Shown: positions 43,161 to 56,815, counted from the first letter of the stretch. The stretch: 64,000 nucleotides of DNA from Anoplopoma fimbria (GCF_027596085.1 NC_072466.1:22819613-22883612), one strand, 5' to 3'. Notes: generated from the letters alone by a model not told the origin. A program made the numbers and translations.

Positions 43161-46100
43161 GTATTATCAGTTCCCTGATGAGAAAAATCACTAGCTTTCT
43201 GCCTGCAACATAATGTTCAGATCTGGGATCGATGGTTCCTGTGAAATGCATCTTGGGAGTCATAATTAACTTCACTGCTTGCATATTTTGGAGAGTCTAC
43301 AGGCTTTCTTTTAACTATCAAAGCACCAGATATTTTCTAACACAGTTGCTCATCTTTTGAAAAACTGATAAACCAGTTTAATCAACACAGACAATTGGCA
43401 AAGACAGAGACTGAAGGGGAGAAATTTCTTTATTAACGAAATGTGAAAATAACTCAAACCCAAAGAGCAGCCTGAACTCATCCCCAAAATTCAATACTTT
43501 GTCCAGACCTATCAGATCTGAGAGAGGAAGCAGATCTCTAGTCCTCTACCACTGAACTCTAGAACAGATTCTGCACATTAAAATCTAAATCATTGCTCTA
43601 CAGGCTGTAAGCAGAGGAAAGCATCCTGGGAAAAGAAACAATCAAACCCTGGCCTTTCCTTATTAATTAAAGAAAAAGAAGGTAGAGACAGACTATTTCT
43701 CCACACTCCCTGTCAATAATGCACTTTTGAACGCAAGCGTAGCATCTTAAAAGGAACACAGTGTGATCTGTCACATCACTCACTTTGAGACCCTGTGTAC
43801 GCGTGCGTCTCTTATCAGTCCATCATGCGATGCATTCTGATTGAAAATCACATGTGGCGTTGACTCACAGTGGAAATCTATCATCAACACGCTTCAATGT
43901 TCTTAGCCGTCCTGCTGAGAATGCGCTCAACAAATGCACAGGTCAATACCTAATCTGCTCTACATGTGCACCTCCAGTAGTTGATTGAGTTGGAGACGGC
44001 CCTGAACAGCCAGACTCTCTCTCTTAACTGTCCTGGTAGCAATCAATCATAGGCAACAAAGCTGTTGGATCATTAGAATAGTTTTGTTTGTATTAATTTG
44101 AAGCAGCAGTTCCCAACCACTTGTGCTCTACTGCTTTTGTAGTTGTCATTGAGTACTTGGAAACATTGTAGAGTTGCACAACTAATTTCACAAAATAGAA
44201 ATTTCAACACCTGCATACTATATGTTGCAACTGAAAAAACAAGCAGAGAAGTTTAAACAGTTGCACCTTACAACCTAACGCCTACGCTACATTTGAACAC
44301 GTAAAAAAAGGAGGAGTTTGCAGAGGGGCTGCTGCAATACTAAGCGTCAGATATAATCAAAAGGCTGCACCAGGCGTGAGAATAGCAGGAGAACAGCTCT
44401 ACAAAAGACAAAAATACGCTAGTCCTCAATTTATATTTTTTTACGCAAGGTGTGCACAGCCCTCTTACACAGACATTGGTCATTAAGTGTCTATATCATT
44501 TTTTTTTTTATAAAACCACGGATATATATAGGAAATGGCTTGATGAGAGTAAGAGTATTGTAAGTTTGGTTGAGTTTATTTGCCAGTATCAGGCAGTTGC
44601 TTAGTAACTTTGTCCCCTTAATAGCAGACTGCAGTCTGAGGATGTTAATTTAAACCCAGGCCACACTGCCTGCTTGGGCAGCCCATGTGCGTCTTGGAAC
44701 ATCTTGCTTTATATTACGGCGGCCGATGTAAAAACATCTGCTCCAAGAACGATCTGCATCCATTACGTCATCAAAGCAGCCTGGCTGTCTGGCACGTGCG
44801 TCACCATTGGCACAAGCTCCACCAATGACACACCAGCAATACGTTTTGCAAGAGAGTTTTTTTGGACATGTTGAAGTGTCCTCTTATCCGCATGCCAAAT
44901 TACCTCTTTCACAGCCGATGGAAGGCCCGCCCTACTGTGCCTCTGATGGGTTAGAACCCATTGTTTTTTGTGCAGAGTTTTATTAAGTTTGTTGCTAAAG
45001 AACAAGACTGGTATGAGGGTTGGTAGGATACATTTATTTAAATCGTGATGTGGTGTCAATTTATGCCTGCCTGATTGTTGATGTGGCACACTGATAAAAG
45101 TAAATAAAAAAATTGGCACTTCACATCAAAAAGGTTTCCTACTCCTAGTTTAAGTATTGGATAAACGATTGAAGTAGATAAGGGCAGGAAACGTAATGAA
45201 TAAAGAGCTAAAGGTAACAAACATAAGGTTTAAAATGGATCATTGTTGATATAGACAACTAAAATTGATGGATAAATTGTCGAAATAGCTAACAGAAAAC
45301 ATTTCATGTTAACTGGTTCCTGTTTTATTGTCATACTTGCCTCCTCTTTCATTGCAGACAGCTTTACTTCCTGCCTGTGTGATTGTCAGGCCCGCCCTGA
45401 TTGTTTTCACCTCTCCCTCGTTATCACCCTGCTTTCTTTGGTCCCTTCTCCTTGTGCCAGTTCGTCACTGTTCATCATTTCATGTATAAAGTGCATTAGC
45501 CCTGGTGCCTGTAGTGTTCAAGTTCTTCCCGAATTCAGCGGTCCAGGACTTGTTTTGGATACACTTCTGTTTATGCCAGCTTCTGGAATCTGTGGCTGTA
45601 AGTTAATACATCTTTGATCTCTTCCTGCTGCCACCTCATTGGCTTGTCTGCAATTCCTGAAATTCTGACATGACCAAACTGACCTTAACATTGATAATTC
45701 AACTGTAGAAAACAAAGTGTTGTACCAATATCCACTTCTATGGATTAAATCATGTTTAATAGCATCCAGTAAAATTAACACATTTGGTTGATGAAGCGGT
45801 ACTTAAGTTCGTATAAAAAGGTTGCCGTAAAAGCTTGGGAACCACTGACCTGGAAGAGCTTTTTTAATATTTGAGTATGATTATACAGTACAGCCAATTG
45901 TATGCAGAACAGTCCAAGTCCTTAGCTGCCCTTCATTTGTCCTTTCCGGAGGCAACCTGTGGACATCCTCGGAGCCCTGCTGGCTGGAGATGAGGATGTC
46001 CTTAGGGTCAGTTTAGCGTAAGGAGTTTGAGGCAGAGTGTAATTATATTTGTGGTGTGGGGTTTAGGTGAGGTTCAGGAAGCATGCTGCTGTCTGGGTGA

Positions 46101-46600
46101 CATGATGGATGGACTTCCTCTGCTGGCTCCTCACATTGATCCCTCCAACTCTAATGTTCCAGGAAGAGAGGGGCCGGTATTGGGGCATCTTCTCTGAGAT
46201 GAATGACCTGGAGCCCCTTTCTTTCCAGGCCTGGACCATCACATCTTCATCACGCGTTGATTAGCGACGCTGATAAACCGCCACGCTGCTTTTGCTGTTA
46301 AGATGAGCGTGGTAAACTGTGCGGTCTCCTTTCTAGCAGAACCCTGGGATTCATTAGCAGAGCCGCAGTAGCCCTGACCTGACATTTATACCATTATATT
46401 TAATTATCTCCACTCTGCATGGGTGCAGAATTGTCTGAAGTATGAGCTGCATTTTGTTAAGCTAAAACCAGGAACACTGGACAGGGGGAAGGGCTGGTAT
46501 GATCAAAAGGTACAAAAAAAAAATGCCAGGCATCTGGGTTCTGATGTCCTGGACTGGGGTTTGTCATGAATCTTATAGAAAAGACATGTTTAATGCAATG
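43159..46600. other. Intergenic
   Basis: No convincing coding exon. A pyrimidine-rich stretch at about 45320-45560 resembles fish interspersed repeat but could not be matched with confidence. Confidence 0.55.
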
Positions 46601-46724
46601 GTTTTGTTAACCCTCTTTTCCAGCAGCAGCTGTTTTCAGCAAATGAGCTCTGAAAATCCACTGTACACTACCTGCTTAGCACCAAACACCAAGACAGACA
46701 CAGTTAAAGACTAGCTGGTGATCA

Positions 46725-46850
46725 TAGTGAAGCATTTAGGAGCTAAACGGGACAGACAGATATTTCCCTCAGGAGTTGGTGGAGACTAAAACAGAGCTAA
46801 AGGGACAGTGAATAAGGTGGACAAAAATGGACCTCAATGAATGCTAAATC
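46725..46850 (-). repeat. Interspersed repeat family B, copy 2 (inverted)
   Basis: On plus reads gagttggtggagactaaaac and gagctaaagggacagtgaa. Its reverse complement contains ttagctctgttttagtctcc, matching the family B core at 37780 and 63285. Confidence 0.6.
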
Positions 46851-46904
46851 TAGTTTTGTTCCAAGAATGTGTAAATAGGCAATTGTTTACTAAAAGTCTT
46901 ATGT

Positions 46905-47020
46905 AGTGGCCATACCGCACTGCTTCTACCACGCCTCAGCTTCGCTCCAGCGGGCCCAGCAATACTGCCAAGCAGCGTGGTATCTATGTTGGCTCCCAGC
47001 GGAGCAAACAATTCATCCGA
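46905..47020 (-). repeat. Interspersed repeat family C, copy 3
   Basis: Reverse complement reads gggagccaacatagatacca then cgctgcttggcagtattgct, parallel to 13826-13870. Confidence 0.65.
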
Positions 47021-50000
47021 TTTTTGCAAAGAATCATTACTGATGACAGGCATTAAGAATAAAATATAAAAAGAAGTAGCCATTCTTCCCACTGATGGTC
47101 TTTTTTTACTTATGTTGATCACATTGACACAATCAGCATTACATTGAGACTGTTGCATAACCAGGTAAAAGTTCCTCACATTAACTTAAGTCAACTTTAT
47201 CATCATGCAGAATGGTCCCTTTCTGAATTTTATATACATATATACATCCAAAAATCATTTTTATTACTGATGTATTTTAAAACCCATAGCAGCAATGAAC
47301 ATTGTAGCTGGAATGCTTTAAATGTTGTTCTGAGTGTACCAAATGTAATCGTGAATATTTCAAAACAAATGCAAATAAGGAGTATATTTTAGTCACCTGA
47401 TCCTCACCTGCCTTCACACCTTACTCACATTCCCCCCAATCAGCCTCTCAGTGTGTATATGTCTATAGCTGTCCAGCTGCTGCTCTTGTTTGCCTGCCTA
47501 CCTGCTCCTTTTTGTGGATTTGTTTTGCCTCTGCTGTCTGCTCGCCCGTTGCTGACCTCAGTCGAGAATCAAGGCCAAGTTAGCCTCACTTTAATCCCTG
47601 CTGCTCTGTTTTTGGGTGCAAACACTGTCGGGTACTTAAGTTTATAAAAAATGTACTTGATCAATGTTGATCAAATGTACTGGAAATCGTTATCTGCAAC
47701 TTCAGAGGTAAAGAGAAGTAAAATGTACAACATTTCCCTCTAAAATGAAGTGGTTCAAAGTATGACATTTTAGAAATTAATTTATCTAAAAATTGTACCT
47801 ACATGAGAACTTAAGGAGTTATTTCCCACCCCATCTGCACTATTATTGTTGCACAGCCATGCTTTGTAAATTAAGTACAGCTTTAAAGATTCATGCTCTG
47901 ATTGATGAATATAGATACAGAAGTAATAAGCATAACGTCTAATGTGTTTTTTCCCACAATTCCTCCCCCTCACACAATCCTTTCTCTATTTAAACATTTA
48001 GAGCATCCACTCCTTTCACTCACAGCCTCAATTAAAGATCAAAATCTTTGCATTTTAATTGGAATTATATTAGCCCATTTAACGCCTTGTGTCATTAAAG
48101 TTTCATCCATAATTTGAAAATAGGATTCATCTTGTTGAATATGTCTCAGGATGAAATGGGGGCCGATGACAATGGGGGGCTGAGCTAAGAAGTGTAATTT
48201 GTCCAGATCACTGTGACACTTGCCCAGGTCCTGAGATCTGAGTCAAGCTGTTTCCTCAGTGTGTGACGGTGGCCACCTGCTCCATGCACGGGCCACTGAA
48301 CATCAACAGACCTGGGAATCCTGGGAGGTCGTAATTATTTGTTTCCATGTTGTTGTTCAGTTGTTATGCCCCATGACATGGACACCACGTTCTAATAGAG
48401 CTGTCACATTTGGTTCAAAGTTCCAATTAGCATTTGACACAGGAAAAAAATCTAAATTTAGAAACACAATGCCCTGTTCTCCATTTCAGTAGTCCTAAAA
48501 TGCTCTTTTGGTTTGACCTCCAGCCTGCCCTGTTGTCTTCTCAGTACATCACACAGGCTGTTCTTATTCACTGTTCGTACTTAAACTTGGGGAAAGTAAT
48601 GCACTCTAATTCGTATTATTCATAAACATCATACAAAGTGATTGTTTCCAACCTGAAAACTGTACATAGTTTATAACTGATCTATTCAGAGTTTGATGGT
48701 AAGACCCCTCACCTTGTGTAACATCTGTAGATTCCAAATTCAATTTACTGGCAACTTTATTAACATTTAATAATGAATTAACAACATACATAACGCATTA
48801 TTACGTTAAAGGACACATTCCATCCTTGAAAGTTGAAGTGTACTTTTCCCTTTGTCTAGTGTAGAAGTAAAAGAAAATTGGAATAAATTGTAACGGTGAA
48901 TCGCAATACTTGAAGGATTGCAAAACTTAAAAATCTCAATCCACATCAAGTCTGCAAGTATCAATATCGTATGGAATTGGGAGATAAGCATATCGTTCAA
49001 GCTCTGTCATCCAGTGAGAGTTCTCACAACCTGGCAACCCAAAATGAGTTCTTATCAATGGCTTATAACTGATCTAAGTTTTAATAAATCATTCAATCAC
49101 ATTCATACAGCATTAGTCAAGGGTTTATAAGGTGTATCATTTGGCTTTATTAGTGTCAATAACTGTTGGAAATGAGGATTTCCTTGTTCTAAATCCTTTT
49201 TAAATGGTGCTTTATTATAAAGTCGTACCCCCATGGGAACATATTGGTCTTTTTAGCATAGGACAATGAGAGCAACGCCTGGTGTGTTCACAGATCTCCA
49301 CTGTGTTGTAGGACTCGGCTGTGTAGTCGGAGACCATTGTTCAATGACGGCCATGTTTGAGTAACGCAGCTCAGTTCAGCCCGGTTTCCTCACCTCTTCT
49401 GTCAAGGCTTCATCCTCATGCGGGGCGATCATTGTGAATCCCACTGTGTTACCATATGCTTCACCCATTTTGTCAGAGGCTCACGTTGAGGAGCAGTCTG
49501 CTGCTAACTGTCTGAGATCAAAGGCAAAAGTCCCGCAGATAGAAGTCGATTAATAAGGGAGAGAGACGGACCACAGCTGAGCTTTGTTTTGTCAGAAGTG
49601 GAGAAAAATGGTGTGAAGCAATTCCATTTCTTACCCACCTTCAGCTTCAAAGTCAGATTTTCTTTCCCCCGCCTTTCTGATTTGCATCAAAGTAATCATT
49701 AACATTACTGAAACAAATCTTGGCTGCTATCTCAAAGCCCGACAGAGGAGCTCTGACTGCACCAGCTCTCTATAAAGTGCTAATCAGCTTCTACCAATTT
49801 GAAAAATGAACTTGACAACAGATGCTTGTGTTTCTCCTAGAAATTAAACGCCTGAACAACAGCCAGAAATGTCCCTTTTCACCTCCGGACAATAAAGTAT
49901 CAGCCTTGCCAAGTACTCTTTGACATTGGTCCAGATGCACAAGTCTATCAAATGGTGTTCAAGGACTGCCATGACCATTGGCAGAGCCGGCCAAGAAAGC

Positions 50001-50374
50001 ACTCGGATTTTCTAATCTGCCACGGGCCTTTGTGACTTTGAATATATATTTAAAAAAAAAAAGAGCTCGCCCTTCAACGCGGGTGTCCTCGCTTAAGTGA
50101 GTGGCACGTGACATTGTCAGAAATAACTGGATAACTGCTTTTAACACACCTGCTGCTGTTTCAAATCATGTGTTTGTGCTTTGATGTTAAATTAATAAAC
50201 CAGTGGCCATCTGTTTTGGCTGTAGCTGACACAAGCTGACCTGATCAAAGACACAATTGAATTAAATATTGTAGCTTTTGTTACTTGTTTGCTGATTTGA
50301 GGGAGATATAACACGGTATTACGGGGATGAAAGCTTGTTTATGGCAAACATCTTCATTTTATATGTCTCTGTCT

Positions 50375-50418
50375 GCATATGAAAAGATTGAACAAGTCAG
50401 TTCAATCTTTTCATATGC
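50375..50418. repeat. Perfect inverted repeat, 19-bp arms, 6-nt loop
   Basis: Left arm 50375-50393 (GCATATGAAAAGATTGAAC), loop AAGTCA, right arm 50400-50418 the exact reverse complement. Confidence 0.95.
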
Positions 50419-51259
50419 CCCCCACCCCTCCACCCCCTTGAGCACGATTAAAAGAAAAAACATTGAACAATCTGTATTCGGAGTTTGTCAGGGCCTCCGC
50501 CTCGCCCCTGAAGGCAAAGAGAGAGAAATGATCGATTACGTTATGCAGCGGACCTTTGTCTCTCTGGCTCCCAGAAATGAAGATAGGCAATCATCCATCA
50601 GACCAGCGCCAGCGACCGCTTCCCAGGTTGTGAATGTATGATTACATCGCTTTGACTCTATTTATCTGCATACCTCCTATTCAGCAGCGTGGACCCGGAG
50701 TGTGCTACTCCAACTCCCCTCCCCCAACAAAAAAAAAGGCAGCCCAGAAAAATTCCTCACAATCTGTCCCAAATCCTCTTAATGCTATCAATCCTGCTTC
50801 CACTCATTCCACTTCATTGTCTCTTTATTTCGCCACTTTGCTGCATGGGGAGGCTTGATTGATTTGGCTTTCAAGGATGGGAGACAGGAAAGTTGGGGGC
50901 GCTAGGCAAAGTGTTTGGGAGCATCGTATAAACTCTGACACAGACAAATGGCCCCGGGCCCGGATCGGATGAATTATTTGACTTTCGGAATACAGCAGAG
51001 GCTCCCTTTTGAGAAGAGAGGCCTCGTCAGGCCTTTTCTCCTGCTTGATAATATGGTGACAAGCACATCTGTTTTCCTCTGGCCCGTATCACTTAGCTGG
51101 AGCGCATGATGAGTAAACCTGTTTGATAAATTACACATTGAAAGAAATTAATAGATTCATTGTATTATATTTAAGCAGTCTAACGTTTTGGGAAATGTTC
51201 AATTTCAATTTTATCATGTTGTGTCCAGTACATATATAGGTCCATTGTTAAGGACTGGA

Positions 51260-51294
51260 AGTAGGTAGAGAATCCTAGAGATTCTCTACCTACT
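51260..51294. repeat. Perfect inverted repeat, 15-bp arms, 5-nt loop
   Basis: AGTAGGTAGAGAATC, loop CTAGA, then the exact reverse complement. Confidence 0.95.
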
Positions 51295-51479
51295 ATAACA
51301 GAAACATGTTTTTTTTTTATTCCAGCTAAGTAGGTGAGTGCAGGTGAAGTGCTAGTGGGCACCACTAAAAGTTGAAACAATATGTCCCCCAAGACAACCC
51401 GTTCGCGCACCCAACACTTCAAATTTGGACATGTGGTGTTTAATACCCAGACACCCTTTAGCATCCGTGTGAGTGGGAA

Positions 51480-51790
51480 TGTCTGAGAAGGTTGGTTAAG
51501 TCAAACGAACAAAGGACTCTCACCCAGGCGATCACTGTTCATGTCCCGTGTGAAACCATGTCAACTTTGGCTTATTTTACCATAGTTTTGTTATGTAACC
51601 TCCGTACTTAACTAATGGTTCTTACATAAGAAACAGTTATTTTTCTTAACAAACACCTATTTCAACTCCAAACTAAATCATTTCCTAAACCAAGCCAGGC
51701 AGTTTCGTTGTGTAACTAAACCTAAAAACTGAGCTTAGTTGGACATTTTGAAAAGACTAACGAGCGGAAACTTACACGCGGTTCCTGACA
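51480..51790 (+). repeat. Interspersed repeat family D, copy 1
   Basis: Blocks tgttcatgtcccgtgtgaaa, accatagttttgttatgtaa, cctccgtacttaact and gttgtgtaactaaacctaaa recur in the same order at 53955-54165 and, more diverged, at 62440-62650. Confidence 0.8.
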
Positions 51791-51944
51791 CGTCCAAAAG
51801 TGACGCTAAAGGGGTACATAGAGCATCATAATTTGAAGCGTAGGTCCAGGGTCCCAGTGTCGGTATTTGGTGAGTTGGGAGTAAAAATGTGTTGTCTTGG
51901 AATGTTAAAGCTATCTAAGTACACCTTGCTTTTTGTTTAATACA

Positions 51945-52009
51945 TGTAGAAATATATGAATGCAACCCTGAACAGGATAAGTGGTTAAATATAATGGATG
52001 GATGGATGG
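51945..52009 (+). repeat. Retroelement-like tail with (GGAT)n
   Basis: Reads ccctgaacaggataagtggt followed by GGAT tetramers, a widespread teleost repeat ending. Family not determined. Confidence 0.55.
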
Positions 52010-53940
52010 TGTCAAAAGAGGGTTGTGGCAAATGGCTGTTTTTCAGAGGCACACTGAAAAGCGAGTGTTATGATTAATCTCCCAGAATGCCTTTCGAATC
52101 ATCAGCCATATTGCTAACGCTACACAAGCAAAAATAAAAAAGCCGCAAATGCGATATGATAATCTTTTCTTTATAACAAACATAGCAAAAAAATCGGTAG
52201 AAGCCTATGCTGATGTCTCTAGCTAGAAAACATTACAACAATTTTACAGTCCTTACTTCAACATATTTCCATGTCACATGTACCTCTTTTGAGTGCCTTA
52301 TGACGCCCAAAATGTTGCTGTCCGGCAAAGAAGTTACTGGTACATACAGCCCCTCATGTATCAGCGTAGACTTACAGTCTAGGAGCAGAGCTGCTATCCT
52401 ACAGAAAACCGACCTTTGCTAAACAAATCCTGCATATTTTAACTGGATGCACAGTGATGACATTGATATAGATCTTCTCATCTTACTTTGATTAAGACCC
52501 ATACAACAGTACCTTTCCCAAAACATAAGACTGCACCTGTAAAAACTTAATCGACAACCTAAAGTGGATTACAGACCTGATTCTTACTCCGCAGTAAGAG
52601 TGTATTTTCTTTAACTGCGGTCCCAAAACAACAGTGGATCCACTTAATTTAAGTTCCTCGCTGACAAGATTGAACAACTGCTCCTCTAAAGCTCCAGCAC
52701 ATTTGCAGCCTCAGCCAGTGAATGACGAAATGGAGGGAATACAAAATCCTCTTTCTGCAAACACAGTTGGAGAGTTTGCCTTGTTATAAAATTGCGGTGG
52801 CACTGATTAACACCATGTGCAGATTAGTCAGTCGGAGCTGAGAGGCGGCTGAGAGCCACACTGTGGGACAGGGACTTGGGGGCAATTAACAGCATTGACA
52901 CCATTTTGTGCATCGACCGTGAGCAGCAGGGTTTTCATAGAGAAGTCCCACCAGCGCCGAGCAGCTCTCCCTCACTAATCCCCTGCAAGATTTCCATTTT
53001 TAATGAACTTCATTTATTTTTGTTACGAGCGCTTAAACATTTCAACAGGGCCTTTTCTTTTTCTTTTCTGTTGTCGTTGCCCATTGGAAGAGGCTTAACT
53101 TGATGTATTTCACATAATTGACGGGACAGGGGCTTAGCCGAAATAAGCATGAATTCTGACCCATTCATTTCTGACCCAATCCAGAAATGAGGCACAGAGG
53201 GGATTCACAACCCCGATAAAGACGTCGACCAGCACATGCTACATACCCGTGTACATAACCAATGTGATCAGACAAGAACAGGAAGTGTAGAATGGCGGCA
53301 ACCTGGACAAACAATGGATCTTTTACTCACTTTTCGCTCCCTCCCCATCATTTTTGAGGTAGAAAACTCTCCAGTCCCCCCTCCTATCGTATATATATCT
53401 CAAATGGTGGTATATCCGAAGTGTTGCAGGTGGCGGGTCTGAGGGTCACTTCATTAATGCTAACTATTAGAAATATGCAGCAAGTGGAGTGGGAGGAACA
53501 CTGATTACCTAAGGTGATGCTAATGGATTTGGAAGCAACAATTGTATAACCTCTGCATCTTGATTCATTTGGTACTCCTGCACTTTAAGACCTCGCTGAC
53601 ACTCTCTGAATGAATAATTGCCTGTAGTTAAATGCATACAAGTTTCTATGAAATACTTTTTAGATAACTGAAGTCATATTCATTTTTTTAAACGCTTTTG
53701 CGCCTCTATATGCTGCAGCCTGTACCATTTAGGATAACAGAGTTTAAGGCAGGTGTTTGTTGTGGTTTTTAAAGGATGGTTTAACATTTTGGGAAGTATG
53801 CTTTGTAGCTTTCTTGCTAAGAGTAATGATTACCAATCTCATGTCTGTATGGTCAATATGGTGCTGCCTGCAGCTCTGTAGGTTTTCAACTAACTCCAAT
53901 GTAAACCTGTCTGAGTCAATATTAGATACTCGGAGCAATT
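52010..53940. other. Intergenic
   Basis: No coding exon or dispersed repeat recognised. Confidence 0.55.
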
Positions 53941-54180
53941 AACACAGTAAAAAGTGTTCATGTCCTGCATCAAACCAAGTCAATGTTGACTTATTTTTAC
54001 CATAGTTTAGTTACGTAACTTCCGTACTTTACTAAAGCCAGTTACATATGAACATAACAGTTATTTTACGTAACAAAGATACTTACTATGGCCCGAAATA
54101 AAGACCTTTACCTAAGCCTAACCAAGAAGTTTTGTTGCGTAACTAAACTAGAAAATGTGGATCCGTGTGCTCTGAGTTAG
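53941..54180 (+). repeat. Interspersed repeat family D, copy 2
   Basis: tgttcatgtcctgcatcaaa, accatagtttagttacgtaa, cttccgtactttact, gttgcgtaactaaac: same order as copy 1. Confidence 0.8.
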
Positions 54181-54193
54181 GGTGCCAAAAGAA

Positions 54194-54226
54194 GGGGATG
54201 GGGGGGGGGCGAGGCGAGGTGTGATC
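54194..54226 (+). repeat. G-rich tract
   Basis: G-rich run including ten consecutive G, next to gaggcgagg; could form a G-quadruplex. Directly adjoins family D copy 2. Confidence 0.75.
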
Positions 54227-55998
54227 TCTAGTTTAAGTGTGAAAGCAACACTTAAGCTTGGTTTATACTGGCTGTAGTGAAGCCAGAATGAGTAGTGCAA
54301 GCCTGAAAATCATGCAATGTGCAGGGCTCTGCAAGTGGTCGAGCGCTTTGTCATGCACAACTAAGCTCTATTAACTTGGTCAATCATTTTTTTAAATGCT
54401 CCAGAAAACAGAGGTCTTAAAAATCTTTTCAGTATGATTCATCATCATGCCCAAAAATGTTTTGTTGCATGATATACAACCTTTGTTTCTTTATAATACT
54501 TTCAAAATGTCACCTCTTTTCTTACAAGGCTTGTAAGGCATTAAAATAGTCCATGAATATGAGAAAGGAGTTTACAGTTGATTACAATCCTTTCTCGGTA
54601 TTGTGGAGGTTGATTTATTGCGTTTTGCTGGTTACACTCGTTGTCTTCTTGCCTCTTCATAGTACATTTTGTTGGACGTCCTCTGGCGCTTCGGAGAATA
54701 ATGCAACAAACAGCGCTTTGTGCATAAATGCCTTATGCGCTTACTCCGAGCTGGCTTGCCATCTGCTGAGGTTTGCTCCAAGGTGCCACACCCAAGTTGC
54801 CTCAGGGACAAGAAAGTTCCTGTGGTCGACACTGTTTGCCTGGCAACCGATCCCTGACTAGCTGATTCCCTGTTTCCAGTCATTGTGCTAAGCTACGCTA
54901 ACTGGCTGCTTTACATCTCATCATGACTGGTGCCCACTACATTCTACATGGGAAACTGAGAGTCCTATGTGGGGAAAAAAGTGCAGCATATAGCTCATAT
55001 CTGCTCAGCCCTCTCGTCAACAAAGTAAATATAGAAGTGATGCATTCGGCCACAAAAACAGTGGTTTATTTGGAATCAGTCGGCAAGACCCTTAATGTGG
55101 TTAGAAGCAGAGGAAAGAGCAGCACCTAAAAAAGCTCACACTACAGCAACACAATTTAAAGGAGTAGCACATTCGAGTGCTGACTGCACTGTTTGACATG
55201 TCACATTTTCTGGGAAGTGCAAAAAGAAAACCAGCAAAAATTCCTCACCCCAAAACCATCGTCCAAAAAACATCATGATTATTTCTTTTTAATGTGACTT
55301 CTGCAGAGGCCTCAACAATAACACACGCACCATTACACAAGTGAATCGAACAGCAATCGTTCTCGCTTCCACTGTCTGAAGTACAGCATTTGTAGTACGA
55401 ACATCTGTTGACTGCCACCGGTGCTTACAACTCGATCCTTGTTTGTGTTTCAAGGTGGGCCCGCAGTGCGATGAAATATTTATTGAACCTTATGCTCCCC
55501 TTGTCTCGCCCTCCTCAAGGACAGAGGCAGAGATGTTTTGATGTGTACAGGCAGGAAGGCAGTGAGCGTCTCGCTCATGATCCGGCCAGCTGATAGGAGC
55601 CTCAGGGCGCTCGCCGCTTGCAGACTGTAGCAGCAAAACGCGTATTAGGAGGGTCACCAGTTACTGTCACTAATGAGGCCATGTTGTCCAGGGACAACGG
55701 AAGGAGAACAAAGAGAGAGAGTAGACGTGGAGAGGTTAAAGGAGACGGATAAAGATATCAGCGGAAGTGTAATGTGTCCAAATACTGCAAAATGATATGA
55801 TGGAAAGGGAATCACGAGAGAGCAAGTGTTAAAGCAAATTAAACTATGGGTTAAGCTTAAAATCACTGGATCATTCATTCCCATAATGCAACTCTATTGC
55901 ATTTTTCATCAGATCCTCCCTGACTGGTAAACACGCATGTCTTTCAAGTGCCTTTCTGTTAAAAAAACCCAACTCAAGTCTCAACCCCAATGACCGGG
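54227..55998. other. Intergenic
   Basis: No feature recognised. Confidence 0.55.
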
Positions 55999-56047
55999 GT
56001 TATTTTATCAGACTTAACAAAGCTTTTGTTAAGTCTGATAAAATAAC
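55999..56047. repeat. Perfect inverted repeat, 23-bp arms, 3-nt loop
   Basis: Left arm 55999-56021 begins GTTATTTTATCAGAC, loop GCT at 56022-56024, right arm 56025-56047 is the exact reverse complement. Longest of the four such structures. Confidence 0.95.
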
Positions 56048-56607
56048 AGGACATTTTGCAAACTGCTTTCTACTTTATTTTGACAGGAACTTCTAAACTC
56101 AAGGTCCACTTACTAGCTGTTTATGGAGCTGTCAACCACCTCTCTCTCAGAATGTAATATTAATCGTGATCCCAATCTTGGCTTTTGACAATTACATGAC
56201 CGTTATCAGCTGCAATGTTGATTAAACTAACATTCAGCCACCCGGGGGTGATCAAGATGTTTTGGCTCCACTTTGTGGGGTGTCGTGCGCATGAAAGTGG
56301 CAGCCTCTGAGAAATGTTCCTGAATGTTAAATCTGCAGTCCAGAGAATAAGATTAAAATACTATATATTACTTGTTTTGCCTGTCTGCTCTCTACACATC
56401 AGGTAGCTTCAACTGTGTGGGTCATTCCTCTTTGCAGGGACTGAGCTGTCAACCGTGTCGGACTGTGCTGAGTGCGAGTGGTCTACGGCGAGGCCAGAAA
56501 CGCACCCAACCCTTGATAAACGGAGCCCTTCTGGTTCACAATATTTTCTGGGTGTGACTTTTTTTGCTGTGTCATCACCATCATATCCACACAACCGATG
56601 TAGCAAC
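56048..56607. other. Intergenic
   Basis: No coding exon or dispersed repeat recognised. Confidence 0.55.
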
Positions 56608-56815
56608 CATAGACTGTCTATTAGAATCGGACGTAGTCATGGTGACGTCCCCCATTGGTTTATGAACTGCTGTGTTGAAGCCTCAAGTTCAGCGATTTCG
56701 CCAGCTGACATCTTAGAATACGATTGTGGCCATGTTGTTTATCTCCCAACCAATGAACGGAATTTACCATATTTGGAATGCAGAGGAGTGACGTAGAGAC
56801 ACAGTTATGGCTCTA
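56608..56815 (+). repeat. Interspersed repeat family A, copy 4
   Basis: Starts catagactgtctattagaat, then gtcatggtgacgtc, cccattggttt, ttgaagcctcaag and atttaccatatttgga; same block order as copies 1 and 2. Confidence 0.8.

Larger units (their letters stand above)
47021..51480. other. Intergenic
   Basis: No gene or dispersed repeat recognised. Contains perfect inverted repeats at 50375-50418 and 51260-51294. Several stretches (e.g. 49480-49720, 50470-50640) are balanced in composition and non-repetitive, but nothing shows function. Confidence 0.55.

Noticed and set aside
44674..44874. Open frame of about 66 codons
   Set aside because: No recognisable domain, no flanking exons and no family resemblance; length is expected by chance.
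45320..45640. Solo LTR or SINE
   Set aside because: Pyrimidine-rich text resembles common fish repeats, but no ends, target duplication or second clear copy could be found here.
54553..54861. 102-codon open frame with a hydrophobic start
   Set aside because: Looked briefly like a small membrane or secreted protein, but nothing recognisable and no supporting splice structure.
56455..56796. 113-codon open frame
   Set aside because: Largely overlaps repeat family A copy 4.
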